Of a stretch of DNA of 64,000 nucleotides, positions 1 to 8,863 are shown one piece after another; the first letter of the stretch is position 1, and each line of letters begins with the position of its first letter. The DNA is from Ancylomarina longa. GTDB lineage: Bacteria; Bacteroidota; Bacteroidia; Bacteroidales; Marinifilaceae. The DNA lies in NCBI RefSeq assembly GCF_003996985.1, contig NZ_RJJX01000003.1, positions 24,646-88,645 of the forward strand. The letters are read 5' to 3'. The notes under the pieces are model-generated. The model worked only from the letters and a program-made list of their open reading frames with translations, was not told where the DNA came from and ran no database searches. The position numbers were made by a program, and so were the translations under genes.

Positions 1-772
1 CAACCACCTGAGTATTCATTCTTTGCGCTATTTTACGTTGAATGCCATCAAAGGCACCACCACAAATAAATAGAACGTTTTTAGTATTCACAGGTATCAT
101 TTTCTGATCGGGATGTTTTCTTCCTCCTTGTGGGGGAACATTAACGATAGAACCTTCTAAAAGTTTCAATAATCCTTGCTGAACACCTTCGCCTGATACG
201 TCACGTGTAATAGATGGGTTATCGCTTTTTCGAGCAATTTTATCAATTTCGTCGATGAATACAATGCCTTTTTCTGCAGCATCAATATCATAGTCCGATG
301 CTTGCAATAATCTTGTAAGTATGGACTCAATATCTTCTCCAACATAACCTGCCTCGGTTAATACTGTAGCATCTACAATAGTAAAAGGAACATGTAACAT
401 TTTGGCAATGGTTCTCGCCAAAAGGGTTTTACCTGTTCCTGTTTCACCAACCAATATGATATTTGATTTTTCGATTTCAATATCTTCTTCGTCTCTTTCC
501 TGTAATAATCGCTTGTAGTGATTATAAACAGCAACAGAAAGATATTTTTTAGCTTCCTCCTGACCAATTACATATTGATCTAAAAAAGCTTTAATTTCCA
601 TTGGTTTTAAAAGCTGAATCTCTTTCAGGTTAAGATCGGAACGATTTTTTAATTCTTCCTGTACAATAGAATATGCCTGATCAATACAGCTATCGCAGAT
701 ATGACCACTGATCCCAGCTATCAAAAGATTGGTATCTTTCTTTTCTCTCCCACAAAATGAGCATTTATCCAT
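1..772 (-). CDS. clpX: ATP-dependent protease ATPase subunit ClpX (partial, C-terminal part outside window)
   Basis: ClpX is the AAA+ unfoldase that feeds tagged or misfolded proteins into the ClpP chamber. About 257 N-terminal residues are present and the frame runs off the left edge. The N-terminus carries the ClpX zinc finger, with C4, C7, C26 and C29 as two CxxC pairs. It is followed by a Walker A motif (GETGTGKT) and a Walker B motif (VFIDEIDK). The start at 772 places the zinc finger directly at the N-terminus, as in the family. clpP ends 84 bases upstream on the same strand and tig lies beyond it, the usual tig-clpP-clpX order. A TAGCTTTG box at 799-806 suggests the gene also has its own promoter. 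Confidence 0.97.
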   Translation of the reverse strand, partial: MDKCSFCGREKKDTNLLIAGISGHICDSCIDQAYSIVQEELKNRSDLNLKEIQLLKPMEIKAFLDQYVIGQEEAKKYLSVAVYNHYKRLLQERDEEDIEIEKSNIILVGETGTGKTLLARTIAKMLHVPFTIVDATVLTEAGYVGEDIESILTRLLQASDYDIDAAEKGIVFIDEIDKIARKSDNPSITRDVSGEGVQQGLLKLLEGSIVNVPPQGGRKHPDQKMIPVNTKNVLFICGGAFDGIQRKIAQRMNTQVV

Positions 773-798
773 GGTTCTAATTTGTTATACTAAAAATG

Positions 799-806
799 CA
801 AAGCTA
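799..806 (-). promoter_or_regulatory. Putative -7 box (TAnnTTTG) upstream of clpX
   Basis: On the minus strand these bases read TAGCTTTG, an exact match to the Bacteroidota -7 consensus TAnnTTTG, 26 bases before the clpX ATG. I see no convincing -33 TTG at the usual 19-21 base spacing, so the call rests on the -7 box and its position. Confidence 0.4.
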
Positions 807-855
807 AACATTTTACGATTAACTCTGCATTAGGTTTGTTTAATAATATTTTACT

Positions 856-1530
856 CTATTTTTCACGTAAAAGAACTTCATCAATCATTCCGTATTCTTT
901 TGCTTCCATGGCAGTCATCCAATAATCCCGATCTGAATTTTTTTCAACTTTTTCATAAGTATTCCCTGAATGATCAGCTATAATAGTGTATAATTCTTTC
1001 TTTAATTTTAGAATCTCGCGAGCTGTGATCTCAATATCTGAAGCTTGACCTTGAGCACCACCCATTGGCTGGTGAATCATTACTCTTGAATGTTTTAATG
1101 CGGATCGCTTTCCTTTTGTTCCGGCTGTAAGTAAAACAGCACCCATAGATGCTGCCATTCCGGTACAGATTGTAGCAACATCGCACTTGATATATTGCAT
1201 GGTATCGTAGATTCCTAAGCCGGCATGAACTGATCCACCAGGAGTATTGAAGTAGATCTGGATATCTTTGGTATGATCTGTTGATTCCAGGAATAATAAC
1301 TGTGCCATGATAATATTAGCTACGTCATCATCGATTGGAACGCCCAGAAAAATAATTCGATCCATCATCAAACGTGAGAATACATCCATTGATGCAACAT
1401 TTAACTGTCTTTCTTCAATAATTGTTGGTGAAATATAGCTGTTGCTGATCGATGTATATTTGTCCAGATTAAGGCTGCTAATGCCTCTATGCTGAGTGGC
1501 AAACTTTTTGAATTCGTCTTTTGGTACCAT
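856..1530 (-). CDS. clpP: ATP-dependent Clp protease proteolytic subunit ClpP
   Basis: ClpP is the serine peptidase that forms the degradation chamber docked to ClpX. With the start at 1530 the protein has 224 residues, the normal length. The nucleophile Ser128 lies in GMAASMG and the catalytic His153 in MIHQPMGG. The Asp is in the SDRDYW segment near the C-terminus. The frame stays open back to 1632, but that extension of 34 residues overlaps a terminator hairpin at 1615-1652, and family members begin near the sequence [10 protein letters not shown] used here. It lies between tig and clpX on the same strand. Confidence 0.96.
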   Translation of the reverse strand: MVPKDEFKKFATQHRGISSLNLDKYTSISNSYISPTIIEERQLNVASMDVFSRLMMDRIIFLGVPIDDDVANIIMAQLLFLESTDHTKDIQIYFNTPGGSVHAGLGIYDTMQYIKCDVATICTGMAASMGAVLLTAGTKGKRSALKHSRVMIHQPMGGAQGQASDIEITAREILKLKKELYTIIADHSGNTYEKVEKNSDRDYWMTAMEAKEYGMIDEVLLREK

Positions 1531-1614
1531 ATAGATATGATTTAAATTTCGTAGACCTAAATTAGTCAAATTTTCCCCATTTGAAAAAAATGGATTAACA
1601 AAATCTGCTGTTAG

Positions 1615-1652
1615 ACAAAAAAAGAAAACCACGCCTACTAAAAGCGTGGTTT
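1615..1652 (-). terminator. Rho-independent terminator after tig
   Basis: A 9-bp perfect stem (AAACCACGC at 1626-1634 pairing with GCGTGGTTT at 1644-1652) is followed, on the minus strand, by a T-rich tract. It lies 28 bases after the tig stop and before the clpP start. This separates the two transcripts or acts as a partial attenuator. Confidence 0.8.
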
Positions 1653-1679
1653 AAGTATAGTTCGTAGAGATTTTAGCAA

Positions 1680-3029
1680 TTATTCAAACATCTTATTGAA
1701 TTCCTCTGTGCTTAACTCTTTCTCTTCAATTTTGATAGTTTCTTTCAAATATCCAACTACTTTATCATCAAGCTTACGATCATAGATTTTTCTTTGTTCG
1801 TCTTGATTTTGCATCATTTGTTGAGCGTAGTTGTTAAGATATTCTTCAGGAACGTCCATCATTCCATATTGTTGGAATTGCATCAATGCTTGCTTCTTAG
1901 CAAATTCCATAATTTCTTCTTCACTTACTTTCAAATCGTTTTCTTCAGTCAATCTGGTTTTAATTAACTGCCATTTGAAGTCATCAACGTAGCTTGTGAA
2001 ATCAGTTTCAACTTGTTCCTCAGTCATTTCTTTGTTGGTTGCAATAATCCAACGTTTCAAGAATGCTTCAGGAAGTTCCATTTTTGATTTCTTAACTAAT
2101 TTTTCTTTCGCATCGATCAAGAATTTATAGTCACTATCGTTAATCAATTGTTTTTCTATGTCTTCCTTAATTTTATTTTGGAATTCTTCCAATGAAGTAA
2201 CAGAGCCTTCTCCGAAAACTTTATCGAATAGTTCTTGGTTCAATTCAGCATTAACAAATTTATTGATTTCAGTAATTGTGAATTGGAAATCAGCATCTAA
2301 AGTCTCAGCTTCCTCTTTGGAGATATTTAGCATAGATGCCAAATCGGTTTTGTTAGCGAATGCTTTAGCAGGATTGAAAACAATAATATCATTTTTCTTT
2401 GTGCCGATGAATTTTTTCTTGGCATCTTCATCAGCCATATATTCTAATGTTATTGCTACATCGTTGCTTACAATACCATCCTCAATTAATTTTCCTTCCG
2501 CATCAACTTGTGCGTAATTTCCTTTTAAAAGCTCTTTTTCTTCAACAACTTCAACAGCTTCATTCGATCCAAAACGACGAGCGTGCATTTGAACACCATT
2601 CTCAATCATTTTATCATCCACTTTAATCTTGTAGAAGTTTATTTTATCTCTTTTGCTGAGATTTAGAGTGTATTCAGGAGTCAAAGCAATATCGAAGGCA
2701 AATTCAAATTCACTATCTTTTTCCCAATCGATTTCTTTTTGATCAGTCTCGTTAGGAAGAGGTTCCCCCATGATTTTTAAATCATTTTCGCGAATGTATT
2801 TCATTAGCTCCTGGCTAAGAATTTTGTTAATTTCATCAGCTAAAACAGGAGTACCATACATTTTTTTGATAACACCCATTGGCACTTTGCCTGGGCGGAA
2901 ACCGTTGATATTTGCTTTTTTACGATGGTCTTTTAAAACATCGTTTACACGACTTTCGTAATCTTCTTTTACGATCTGTAATTTGATTACAGCGTTTAAA
3001 TCATCAATGTTGGTTTTTGTGATGTTCAT
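1680..3029 (-). CDS. tig: Trigger factor, ribosome-associated chaperone
   Basis: Trigger factor binds the ribosome exit tunnel and shields nascent chains. The protein has 449 residues, close to the usual length of 430-450. The ribosome-docking loop appears as GFRPGKVP near residue 45, which is the family signature. The central region (about 150-250) corresponds to the FKBP-like domain but looks divergent, as is common in Bacteroidota, so peptidyl-prolyl isomerase activity is uncertain. The C-terminal half is a charged helical domain. The gene is first in a tig, clpP, clpX series, with a terminator between it and clpP. Confidence 0.94.
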   Translation of the reverse strand: MNITKTNIDDLNAVIKLQIVKEDYESRVNDVLKDHRKKANINGFRPGKVPMGVIKKMYGTPVLADEINKILSQELMKYIRENDLKIMGEPLPNETDQKEIDWEKDSEFEFAFDIALTPEYTLNLSKRDKINFYKIKVDDKMIENGVQMHARRFGSNEAVEVVEEKELLKGNYAQVDAEGKLIEDGIVSNDVAITLEYMADEDAKKKFIGTKKNDIIVFNPAKAFANKTDLASMLNISKEEAETLDADFQFTITEINKFVNAELNQELFDKVFGEGSVTSLEEFQNKIKEDIEKQLINDSDYKFLIDAKEKLVKKSKMELPEAFLKRWIIATNKEMTEEQVETDFTSYVDDFKWQLIKTRLTEENDLKVSEEEIMEFAKKQALMQFQQYGMMDVPEEYLNNYAQQMMQNQDEQRKIYDRKLDDKVVGYLKETIKIEEKELSTEEFNKMFE

Positions 3030-3063
3030 TTCTTAGCTATTAAAATATAAAACCTTATGAATT

Positions 3064-3117
3064 AAAAAAAAACCGCTCAACCATCGACACAATTAGTATC
3101 GCAAGCAAGGGCGGTTT
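3064..3117 (-). terminator. Structured terminator downstream of tRNA-Leu
   Basis: An outer 7-bp stem (AAACCGC at 3070-3076 with GCGGTTT at 3111-3117) encloses a second 6-bp stem (CGATAC/GTGTCG, one G-U pair). On the minus strand it is followed by an uninterrupted T run. It begins about 20 bases past the tRNA 3' end. Confidence 0.6.
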
Positions 3118-3135
3118 AAGGTTATTTTTTTGTTG

Positions 3136-3217
3136 TGCGGATGAAGGGACTCGAACCCCCACGCCTTACGGCACTAGATCCTAAGTCTAGCGCGGCTACC
3201 AATTACGCCACATCCGC
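3136..3217 (-). tRNA. tRNA-Leu, anticodon UAG
   Basis: The minus strand folds as a tRNA of 82 nt. The 7-bp acceptor stem is GCGGATG with CATCCGC. The anticodon stem CTAGA/TCTAG encloses the loop CTTAGGA, giving anticodon TAG (reads CUA/CUG leucine codons). There is an extended variable arm (TGCCGTAAGGCG) typical of class II Leu tRNAs and a TTCGAGT T-loop. The discriminator base is A. The CCA end is not encoded. Confidence 0.95.
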
Positions 3218-3358
3218 GGATTAATTGCGGTGCAAATATAGAGCGGTTTTTTATATTTTGCAATAGCAGTTTGAAAAAAAATAAAGAAATTTAATTTGAA
3301 AAATTAAGATCTTCATGGAAGGCTGTCTTACAACGTTTAAGAGCCTTGATGTAACGGT

Positions 3359-4093
3359 TTATTTTACTGGTTTTCTAAGTTCGAAATTCTTTCCAAGATA
3401 CACTCTTCTCACGTCTTTATCAGCAGCTAATTCTTCGGCGGTTCCTGATTTTAGAATGTTCCCTTCGAATAGCAAATACGCTCTTTCTGTTATCGATAGG
3501 GTTTCTTGAACATTATGGTCGGTAATTAAAATACCAATATTTTTGTCTTTTAGGTGTCGCACAATTTCTTGGATATCTTCAACTGCAATAGGGTCTACAC
3601 CAGCAAAAGGTTCGTCCAATAGAATGAATTTTGGTTTGATGGAAAGAGCTCTTGCAATTTCTGTTCTTCGTCTTTCTCCTCCTGATAGTTGAATCCCTAA
3701 ACTTTTTCTAATTTTTTGAAGGCTGAATTCATTCAACATTTCTTCTAGCCTATGTTTCTGATATTTTTTAGAAAAGGAAGACATTTCTAATACAGCTTTA
3801 ATGTTATCCTCAACACTTAATTTTCGGAAAACTGAAGCTTCCTGTGCCAGATAACCAATTCCAAGCTGAGCCCTTTTATATACAGGTTCATTAGTGATTT
3901 CACGTTCATCCAAATAAATTTTCCCACCGTTTGGCTGAATTAAGCCAACAATCATATAAAACGATGTGGTTTTACCAGCACCATTGGGGCCAAGTAATCC
4001 AACAATTTCGCCTTGCTTTACATCAACAGAAACACCCTTAACAACGGTTCTGCTTTTGTACCTTTTAATTAAATTTTCAGCTCTTAAAATCAT
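3359..4093 (-). CDS. lptB: LPS export ABC transporter ATP-binding protein LptB
   Basis: LptB is the cytoplasmic ATPase of the LptB2FGC complex that extracts lipopolysaccharide from the inner membrane and drives it to the cell surface. The 244-residue protein has Walker A GPNGAGKT (35-42), signature LSGGE (136-140), Walker B ILLDE (157-161) and an H-loop (ITDHN). The [14 protein letters not shown] stretch is the Q-loop region typical of LptB. kdsD, needed for the Kdo of LPS, lies upstream on the same strand, so the neighbourhood is envelope-related. A general ABC ATPase is the alternative, but length and motifs favour LptB. Confidence 0.93.
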   Translation of the reverse strand: MILRAENLIKRYKSRTVVKGVSVDVKQGEIVGLLGPNGAGKTTSFYMIVGLIQPNGGKIYLDEREITNEPVYKRAQLGIGYLAQEASVFRKLSVEDNIKAVLEMSSFSKKYQKHRLEEMLNEFSLQKIRKSLGIQLSGGERRRTEIARALSIKPKFILLDEPFAGVDPIAVEDIQEIVRHLKDKNIGILITDHNVQETLSITERAYLLFEGNILKSGTAEELAADKDVRRVYLGKNFELRKPVK

Positions 4094-4190
4094 GTTGATT
4101 CGAATAGTTTAGCTTTGGAATGGTGCAAATATAATAGAAAAGATCCGGAAAATATTTCTTTCAATATTTTCATCACTATACTGTAATAAG

Positions 4191-6707
4191 CTAAAATTTT
4201 ATCTGAAGCATTGCTCGAATTCCAAAATTTTGAAAATCCTGATAAGGATTCTTTTCCAAATGATTGAGACGCCACATGGCATCGATTCTAATGAATTTTA
4301 GTATATTCTCCACCCCTACACTTGCCTCAAAATAAGGTTTGCTTACATCTGTTAGTCCTTGTGGAAAGTACATTAAAGCAGTAGTGTTAGCTAAGGAACC
4401 ATTGTTTTTATCACTTAAACTACCCCACAATCCTTTTCCGGATACGACCGTTCTCCATTTTAATTTTCGGAATAGTGGTATTTTGTTTAATATTAATCCG
4501 TTAAAATGGTGTTCCAAAAAAAGGCTAATATATTGATCGCTAGCGAATTCATAGTAGTTCATCATATTAAAGGCAAATGGGTCGTAGGCATAAGTTTCGT
4601 TACCTTCGTGCAGATGAAGCAGAGGATAGGGAACTTTGCCAAATAGTTTTCCTCCGGTTATGAGATAATATAGATTTCCAAATGGAGGCAATTCGAGAGT
4701 GTGTTCTACGCTAAGATCTAATTTGTAATATTCATTTGTTGAACCCAATATATTCTTCATTCCCATCGTGATATAAAGGTTTACGATTGGTATAGATCCT
4801 CCCAGAGACACTCTTTCGAATTCACCCATTACTACCTTTTCGTTTTTAGTCCATCTGGTGCGCAATTCTATTTCCGATGATTTGATATGGGAAACCGGAT
4901 TTCCTCCATTAATACCAGGGGAAGTAAAAGGAACAAATTCTGTTGGTGTTATGTCACGATACCTAAATTTTATAGTGTTCGAAAACCCTTGGAACCATTC
5001 TTTTTCATAATGGGTTTCAAGTTGATTAAGCATGGTTAGCTTATTGTTTGGATTTCTTTTTAGTAGAGATGCCAAAATATTGCCTTCGGTAAAGGCATTA
5101 GGACTTTTCCCTAATTGATAAATATCGTGTTTGTATTGAATTCCAAATGTTTCCCGCGGCAACTTGTTTACCATGTATATAAATCCAAGACCGTATTTTA
5201 GTCTCTTATCCTTATCACCATAGGCTAAGTGTCCGTTTATCATTATTTTAGTGCTGAAATCGTTGGATGTCCTGCCACCAAACATGATTCTATTACCTTC
5301 GATCTCATTAAAACTATATAATTTATAGTAAGGACCATATTCGAAATTACCTTTCACGTAATAGCCAGTTACAAAAGTTTGAATTACATCAATTATATTT
5401 TTGTAGAGTGGTACATTCTGGATGGAATCAACCATAGAGTATATTCCTGATTCCCTGGTGGATAATTTAAATGGTCTGGCATTGTCCCAAAACTCTTTTG
5501 GCTGTTTTAATGCATCTTCTTTAACAATTACATTATTGTCCAAACGAACAATTTCTTTCTTTATGGGCACATTTAATTTGACATTCTTGAAGGAAACGGT
5601 TTTTCGTCCAAAGAATCCCATTTGTTTCGTTGAATCTTTTCCGGTAAGCATAAAATCTACAAATAGATTCTTTTTCTTTGTGAACCATATGCTATCATTT
5701 AACTTTTGAAATTCAGTGCTACTTACCATATCTTTTACCCAGTTAAGATTCACTCCTTTTGCAATTCGCATTTGAATATTTTGTATAGCAAAAGTGCTGT
5801 CTGCAACCCAAAAATCCCCAATGAATGTTGGTTCTTGTTTTCTTTTTGGTTTAAAGGACATATGATAGCACCAACTGCCTTCGCGATAGGCACTATCCGT
5901 AAGATAATACTTATAGTATCGCAAACCGCCATCAGCAATGGGACTTACAAATCCTAAATCGAACATGTTTATGAAGTTATCATAGACGTTCACATTTTGA
6001 TGTAGTTGGCCTGTGAATTGTGCAATACTAGCATTGTCATTAATTCCAGACATTTGAGAGGCTTTTATGACTTCTCGTTCCACTTTGGGTTTTTTCTGAA
6101 AATAATAATCAGATAGAGATTCTGTAATAAAAATCGGTAGATAGGGTTTTCCTGTTATTGCAGAAGTATCCATATAATCGAAAACGAATTGGAATTGGCG
6201 CATGATTTTTTTATTCTTAAAATCATCTTTAATGTTATTTAAATCCATTTCCATTTTAGTATAGGTTTCCGCCTGATAGGAATTAAATCGATCTGGATTG
6301 TTTTTCGCTTTATTTGCAATGATTTTTCGAAGTAATATATGAGCTGGATTCTCGCCCGGTTTCACAACAATCTCCTGTAAGTCAAATGTTTCTGAAATCA
6401 GATTGACGTTTAAGGTTTGAAAATGTCCTTCATTAATGGCGAAAGCCTGTGCTTTATATCCAACAAACGAAATGTAAAGAGAATCTGAAGGTGTTCTTGT
6501 TTCCAGAAAATAGTTCCCATCAAAATCAGAAGTGGTGCCAATGGTTGTCCCTTTAAAGGCAATATTTACAAATGGTAAAGGTTGCTTCGTTTCCGCATCA
6601 AGAATTTGACCCCTAATTTTTGTGGATTGTGCGATAGAATTATAGCCAAAACCAGTAAATAGAAGAATATATAAACAGAATAATCCTTTCTTAAAGCTTA
6701 ATGTCAT
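4191..6707 (-). CDS. DUF5686 / carboxypeptidase-regulatory-like domain outer-membrane protein
   Basis: A large exported Bacteroidota protein of unknown function. From the start at 6707 it has 838 residues. An N-terminal signal peptide ending near SIAQS is followed by a CarboxypepD_reg-like beta-sandwich (GQILDAETKQPLPFVNI) and the long DUF5686 region. The C-terminus ends in aromatic beta-strand sequence finishing MLQIKF, as expected for an outer-membrane barrel. The open frame begins 16 codons upstream, but starting there would put a polar stretch before the signal peptide. It sits between tatC and lptB on the same strand. Known: the family is widespread in Bacteroidota. Inferred: outer-membrane location. 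Confidence 0.88.
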   Translation of the reverse strand: MTLSFKKGLFCLYILLFTGFGYNSIAQSTKIRGQILDAETKQPLPFVNIAFKGTTIGTTSDFDGNYFLETRTPSDSLYISFVGYKAQAFAINEGHFQTLNVNLISETFDLQEIVVKPGENPAHILLRKIIANKAKNNPDRFNSYQAETYTKMEMDLNNIKDDFKNKKIMRQFQFVFDYMDTSAITGKPYLPIFITESLSDYYFQKKPKVEREVIKASQMSGINDNASIAQFTGQLHQNVNVYDNFINMFDLGFVSPIADGGLRYYKYYLTDSAYREGSWCYHMSFKPKRKQEPTFIGDFWVADSTFAIQNIQMRIAKGVNLNWVKDMVSSTEFQKLNDSIWFTKKKNLFVDFMLTGKDSTKQMGFFGRKTVSFKNVKLNVPIKKEIVRLDNNVIVKEDALKQPKEFWDNARPFKLSTRESGIYSMVDSIQNVPLYKNIIDVIQTFVTGYYVKGNFEYGPYYKLYSFNEIEGNRIMFGGRTSNDFSTKIMINGHLAYGDKDKRLKYGLGFIYMVNKLPRETFGIQYKHDIYQLGKSPNAFTEGNILASLLKRNPNNKLTMLNQLETHYEKEWFQGFSNTIKFRYRDITPTEFVPFTSPGINGGNPVSHIKSSEIELRTRWTKNEKVVMGEFERVSLGGSIPIVNLYITMGMKNILGSTNEYYKLDLSVEHTLELPPFGNLYYLITGGKLFGKVPYPLLHLHEGNETYAYDPFAFNMMNYYEFASDQYISLFLEHHFNGLILNKIPLFRKLKWRTVVSGKGLWGSLSDKNNGSLANTTALMYFPQGLTDVSKPYFEASVGVENILKFIRIDAMWRLNHLEKNPYQDFQNFGIRAMLQIKF

Positions 6708-6783
6708 GATATGAGAATAGATTTCAGAACTAAAAATAGACCTGTGAGTAAACAAGATAGATACAAATATTTAGAGTAAATGT

Positions 6784-7608
6784 TTATTCAGAGGCAACTA
6801 GTTGTTTTTTTTGAACACGTTTTGAAATTTTAATTCCGATTTCGTATAACAATACCAGAGGCATACATACTAATATTTGACTAAATATGTCAGGAGGAGT
6901 TATGATTGCGGATAAAGTTAATATTACTACAACAGCGTGTTTGCGGTATTTTTTTAAGAATTCAGGAGAAACTAAACCAATCTTACTTAGGAAGTAGATC
7001 AGTACAGGAAGTTCAAAGATAACACCACTTGCCAATACAATAGACGTTATGGAAGAGATGTAGGAGTTTAAATTAATTTGATTAAGAACCTGACTACTTA
7101 TACTATAGGAACCAAGGAAATGAACAGATAAAGGAGTAATCAAATAATATCCAAAAAGAACTCCGATGGCAAAAAGAAAGCTAGTATAGAAAATAGATCC
7201 TCTCGCATGTTTCTTTTCATTATCATATAATGCTGGTTTGAGGAAGCACCAGAACTCATAAAAAATATAAGGAAAACTTGCGATGATACCTGCAATAATG
7301 GAAACACTAATATGGGTAGCAAATTGGCCTGCCATATTAATATTGATTATCTGGAAAGGTTTCGAATTTATTTTAAGCGATTCAACACCGGTAAGGTCGG
7401 ACAACCTTGCAAACATTCTGTTCGTGAAAAATTCAGGGTTTTTGGGTGCTAAAATAATTACATCAAAAATGAAATTGTAAAAAATAAAAGCAACAACAGC
7501 CAAAACCATAACAGCAATAATGGATCGCATCAAATGCCATCTTAATACTTCAAGATGTTCCAAAAAGCTCATTTGATTTTCATTCGTTCCCTTATTCTCA
7601 GTTACCAT
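6784..7608 (-). CDS. tatC: Sec-independent protein translocase TatC
   Basis: TatC is the multispanning receptor of the Tat pathway, which exports folded proteins with twin-arginine signals. The 274-residue protein has the N-terminal SFLEHLEVLRWHL motif of TatC (family consensus HLxELRxRL) and about six hydrophobic segments. The conserved FxPALYxxEKK-like stretch is seen as FLKPALYDNEKKH. No tatA/tatB is in the window. It follows kdsD by 27 bases and probably shares its transcript. Confidence 0.95.
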   Translation of the reverse strand: MVTENKGTNENQMSFLEHLEVLRWHLMRSIIAVMVLAVVAFIFYNFIFDVIILAPKNPEFFTNRMFARLSDLTGVESLKINSKPFQIININMAGQFATHISVSIIAGIIASFPYIFYEFWCFLKPALYDNEKKHARGSIFYTSFLFAIGVLFGYYLITPLSVHFLGSYSISSQVLNQINLNSYISSITSIVLASGVIFELPVLIYFLSKIGLVSPEFLKKYRKHAVVVILTLSAIITPPDIFSQILVCMPLVLLYEIGIKISKRVQKKQLVASE

Positions 7609-7635
7609 ATAGTTACAATTAGTTCTAGTGAAATG

Positions 7636-8604
7636 TTAAACAATACCTTCTTTTAATATATCGTGAAGATGAATCATACCCAAGTATTTCCCTGACTCTA
7701 TGACCGCCAATTGTGTAATATTATTGTTTTCCATTAGATGAAAAGCATTGATAGCCAAAGTCTCCTGTTCTGTTGTTTTAGGGGATGGAGTCATGATTTG
7801 CTGTGCTGTTAAATGATTGATTTCATCGTTTTTTTCAAGCATTCGTCTAAGGTCACCATCCGTAATAATTCCAATAAGTTTATCTTCAGAGTCAACAACT
7901 GCCGTTGCCCCCATTCTTTTTGAGGAAATCTCAAGGATGACAGAGCGAATATTTTCATTCATAGAAACTTTAGGTGGATTTTCTTTTACAAGTACATCCT
8001 CAACTCTTAAGTATAGTTTTTTTCCCAAAGCTCCACCAGGATGATATTTTGCAAAATCCTGACTTGTAAACTGCCTGCATTCAAGAAGTGAAACTGCAAG
8101 TGCATCCCCCATAACCAACTGTGCTGTCGTTGAATTTGTTGGTGCTAGATTATTCGGGCAAGCCTCTTTTTCAACTACTGCTTTCAGAATGAAATCGGCT
8201 TGTTTAGCCAAAAAAGAATCCAGACCAGAAACCAATGCAATTAGAGAATTCCCCATATTTTTGATGAGCGGGACTAAAACTTTGATTTCGGGAGTATTTC
8301 CACTTTTGGAGATGCAGATGATAACATCGTTGGGACGAATCATACCTAAGTCTCCATGTATAGCATCTGCTGCATGCATAAACATGGCAGATGTTCCCGT
8401 GGAGTTTAGTGTTGCAACTATCTTATTTGCAATATTGGCGCTTTTTCCAATCCCTGTAATAATAACTCTTCCAGAGCTGTTGAGTATTAATTCAACAATA
8501 CTGACAAAATCTCCATCAATATAGTTTTTTAATTGACTAATAGTTTTTGCTTCCTCTTCAATGGTGCTTATTGCAATTTGTTTTATATCGTATTCAGCCT
8601 TCAA
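7636..8604 (-). CDS. kdsD: Arabinose-5-phosphate isomerase, KpsF/GutQ family
   Basis: This enzyme interconverts ribulose-5-phosphate and arabinose-5-phosphate, the first step of Kdo synthesis for LPS. The 322-residue protein has an N-terminal SIS sugar-isomerase domain (GIGKSANIANKI, then HAADAIHGDLG and SKSGNTPE). Two CBS domains follow, at about 205-255 and 270-322. This is the standard KdsD architecture. It heads a minus-strand run with tatC, the DUF5686 gene and lptB. recQ is divergent. Confidence 0.94.
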   Translation of the reverse strand: MKAEYDIKQIAISTIEEEAKTISQLKNYIDGDFVSIVELILNSSGRVIITGIGKSANIANKIVATLNSTGTSAMFMHAADAIHGDLGMIRPNDVIICISKSGNTPEIKVLVPLIKNMGNSLIALVSGLDSFLAKQADFILKAVVEKEACPNNLAPTNSTTAQLVMGDALAVSLLECRQFTSQDFAKYHPGGALGKKLYLRVEDVLVKENPPKVSMNENIRSVILEISSKRMGATAVVDSEDKLIGIITDGDLRRMLEKNDEINHLTAQQIMTPSPKTTEQETLAINAFHLMENNNITQLAVIESGKYLGMIHLHDILKEGIV

Positions 8605-8628
8605 AACTTATCTGTTTTTCTGTTCGTA

Positions 8629-8636
8629 CAAAGCTA
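8629..8636 (-). promoter_or_regulatory. Putative -7 box (TAGCTTTG) for kdsD
   Basis: An exact TAnnTTTG match on the minus strand, 24 bases before the kdsD ATG, which is suitable spacing for a short leader. No clear -33 element is seen. Confidence 0.4.
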
Positions 8637-8791
8637 ATCAAACTCCGAAATTTAAAATGTGAAACATCAATTAAAAAGTGTTAAAAGCGTTTGGAGTTTT
8701 GATTTGTACATGTGTTTATCTAAATTTAAAATACAAAAGTATCGAAATTTTGTAACTTGAATATTGATACTAATATAAAATTAATATCAGA

Positions 8792-8821
8792 TTGAAGGTA
8801 GCCAATAAATGATTACCTTAG
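8792..8821 (+). promoter_or_regulatory. Putative recQ promoter
   Basis: TTG at 8792-8794 and TACCTTAG at 8814-8821 are separated by 19 bases. This fits the Bacteroidota -33/-7 arrangement with one mismatch in the -7 box. The recQ ATG lies 42 bases downstream. Confidence 0.4.
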
Positions 8822-8863
8822 CAAGCCGCAAAATATTTTAAGGAAAGCATATCAAATAAATGT

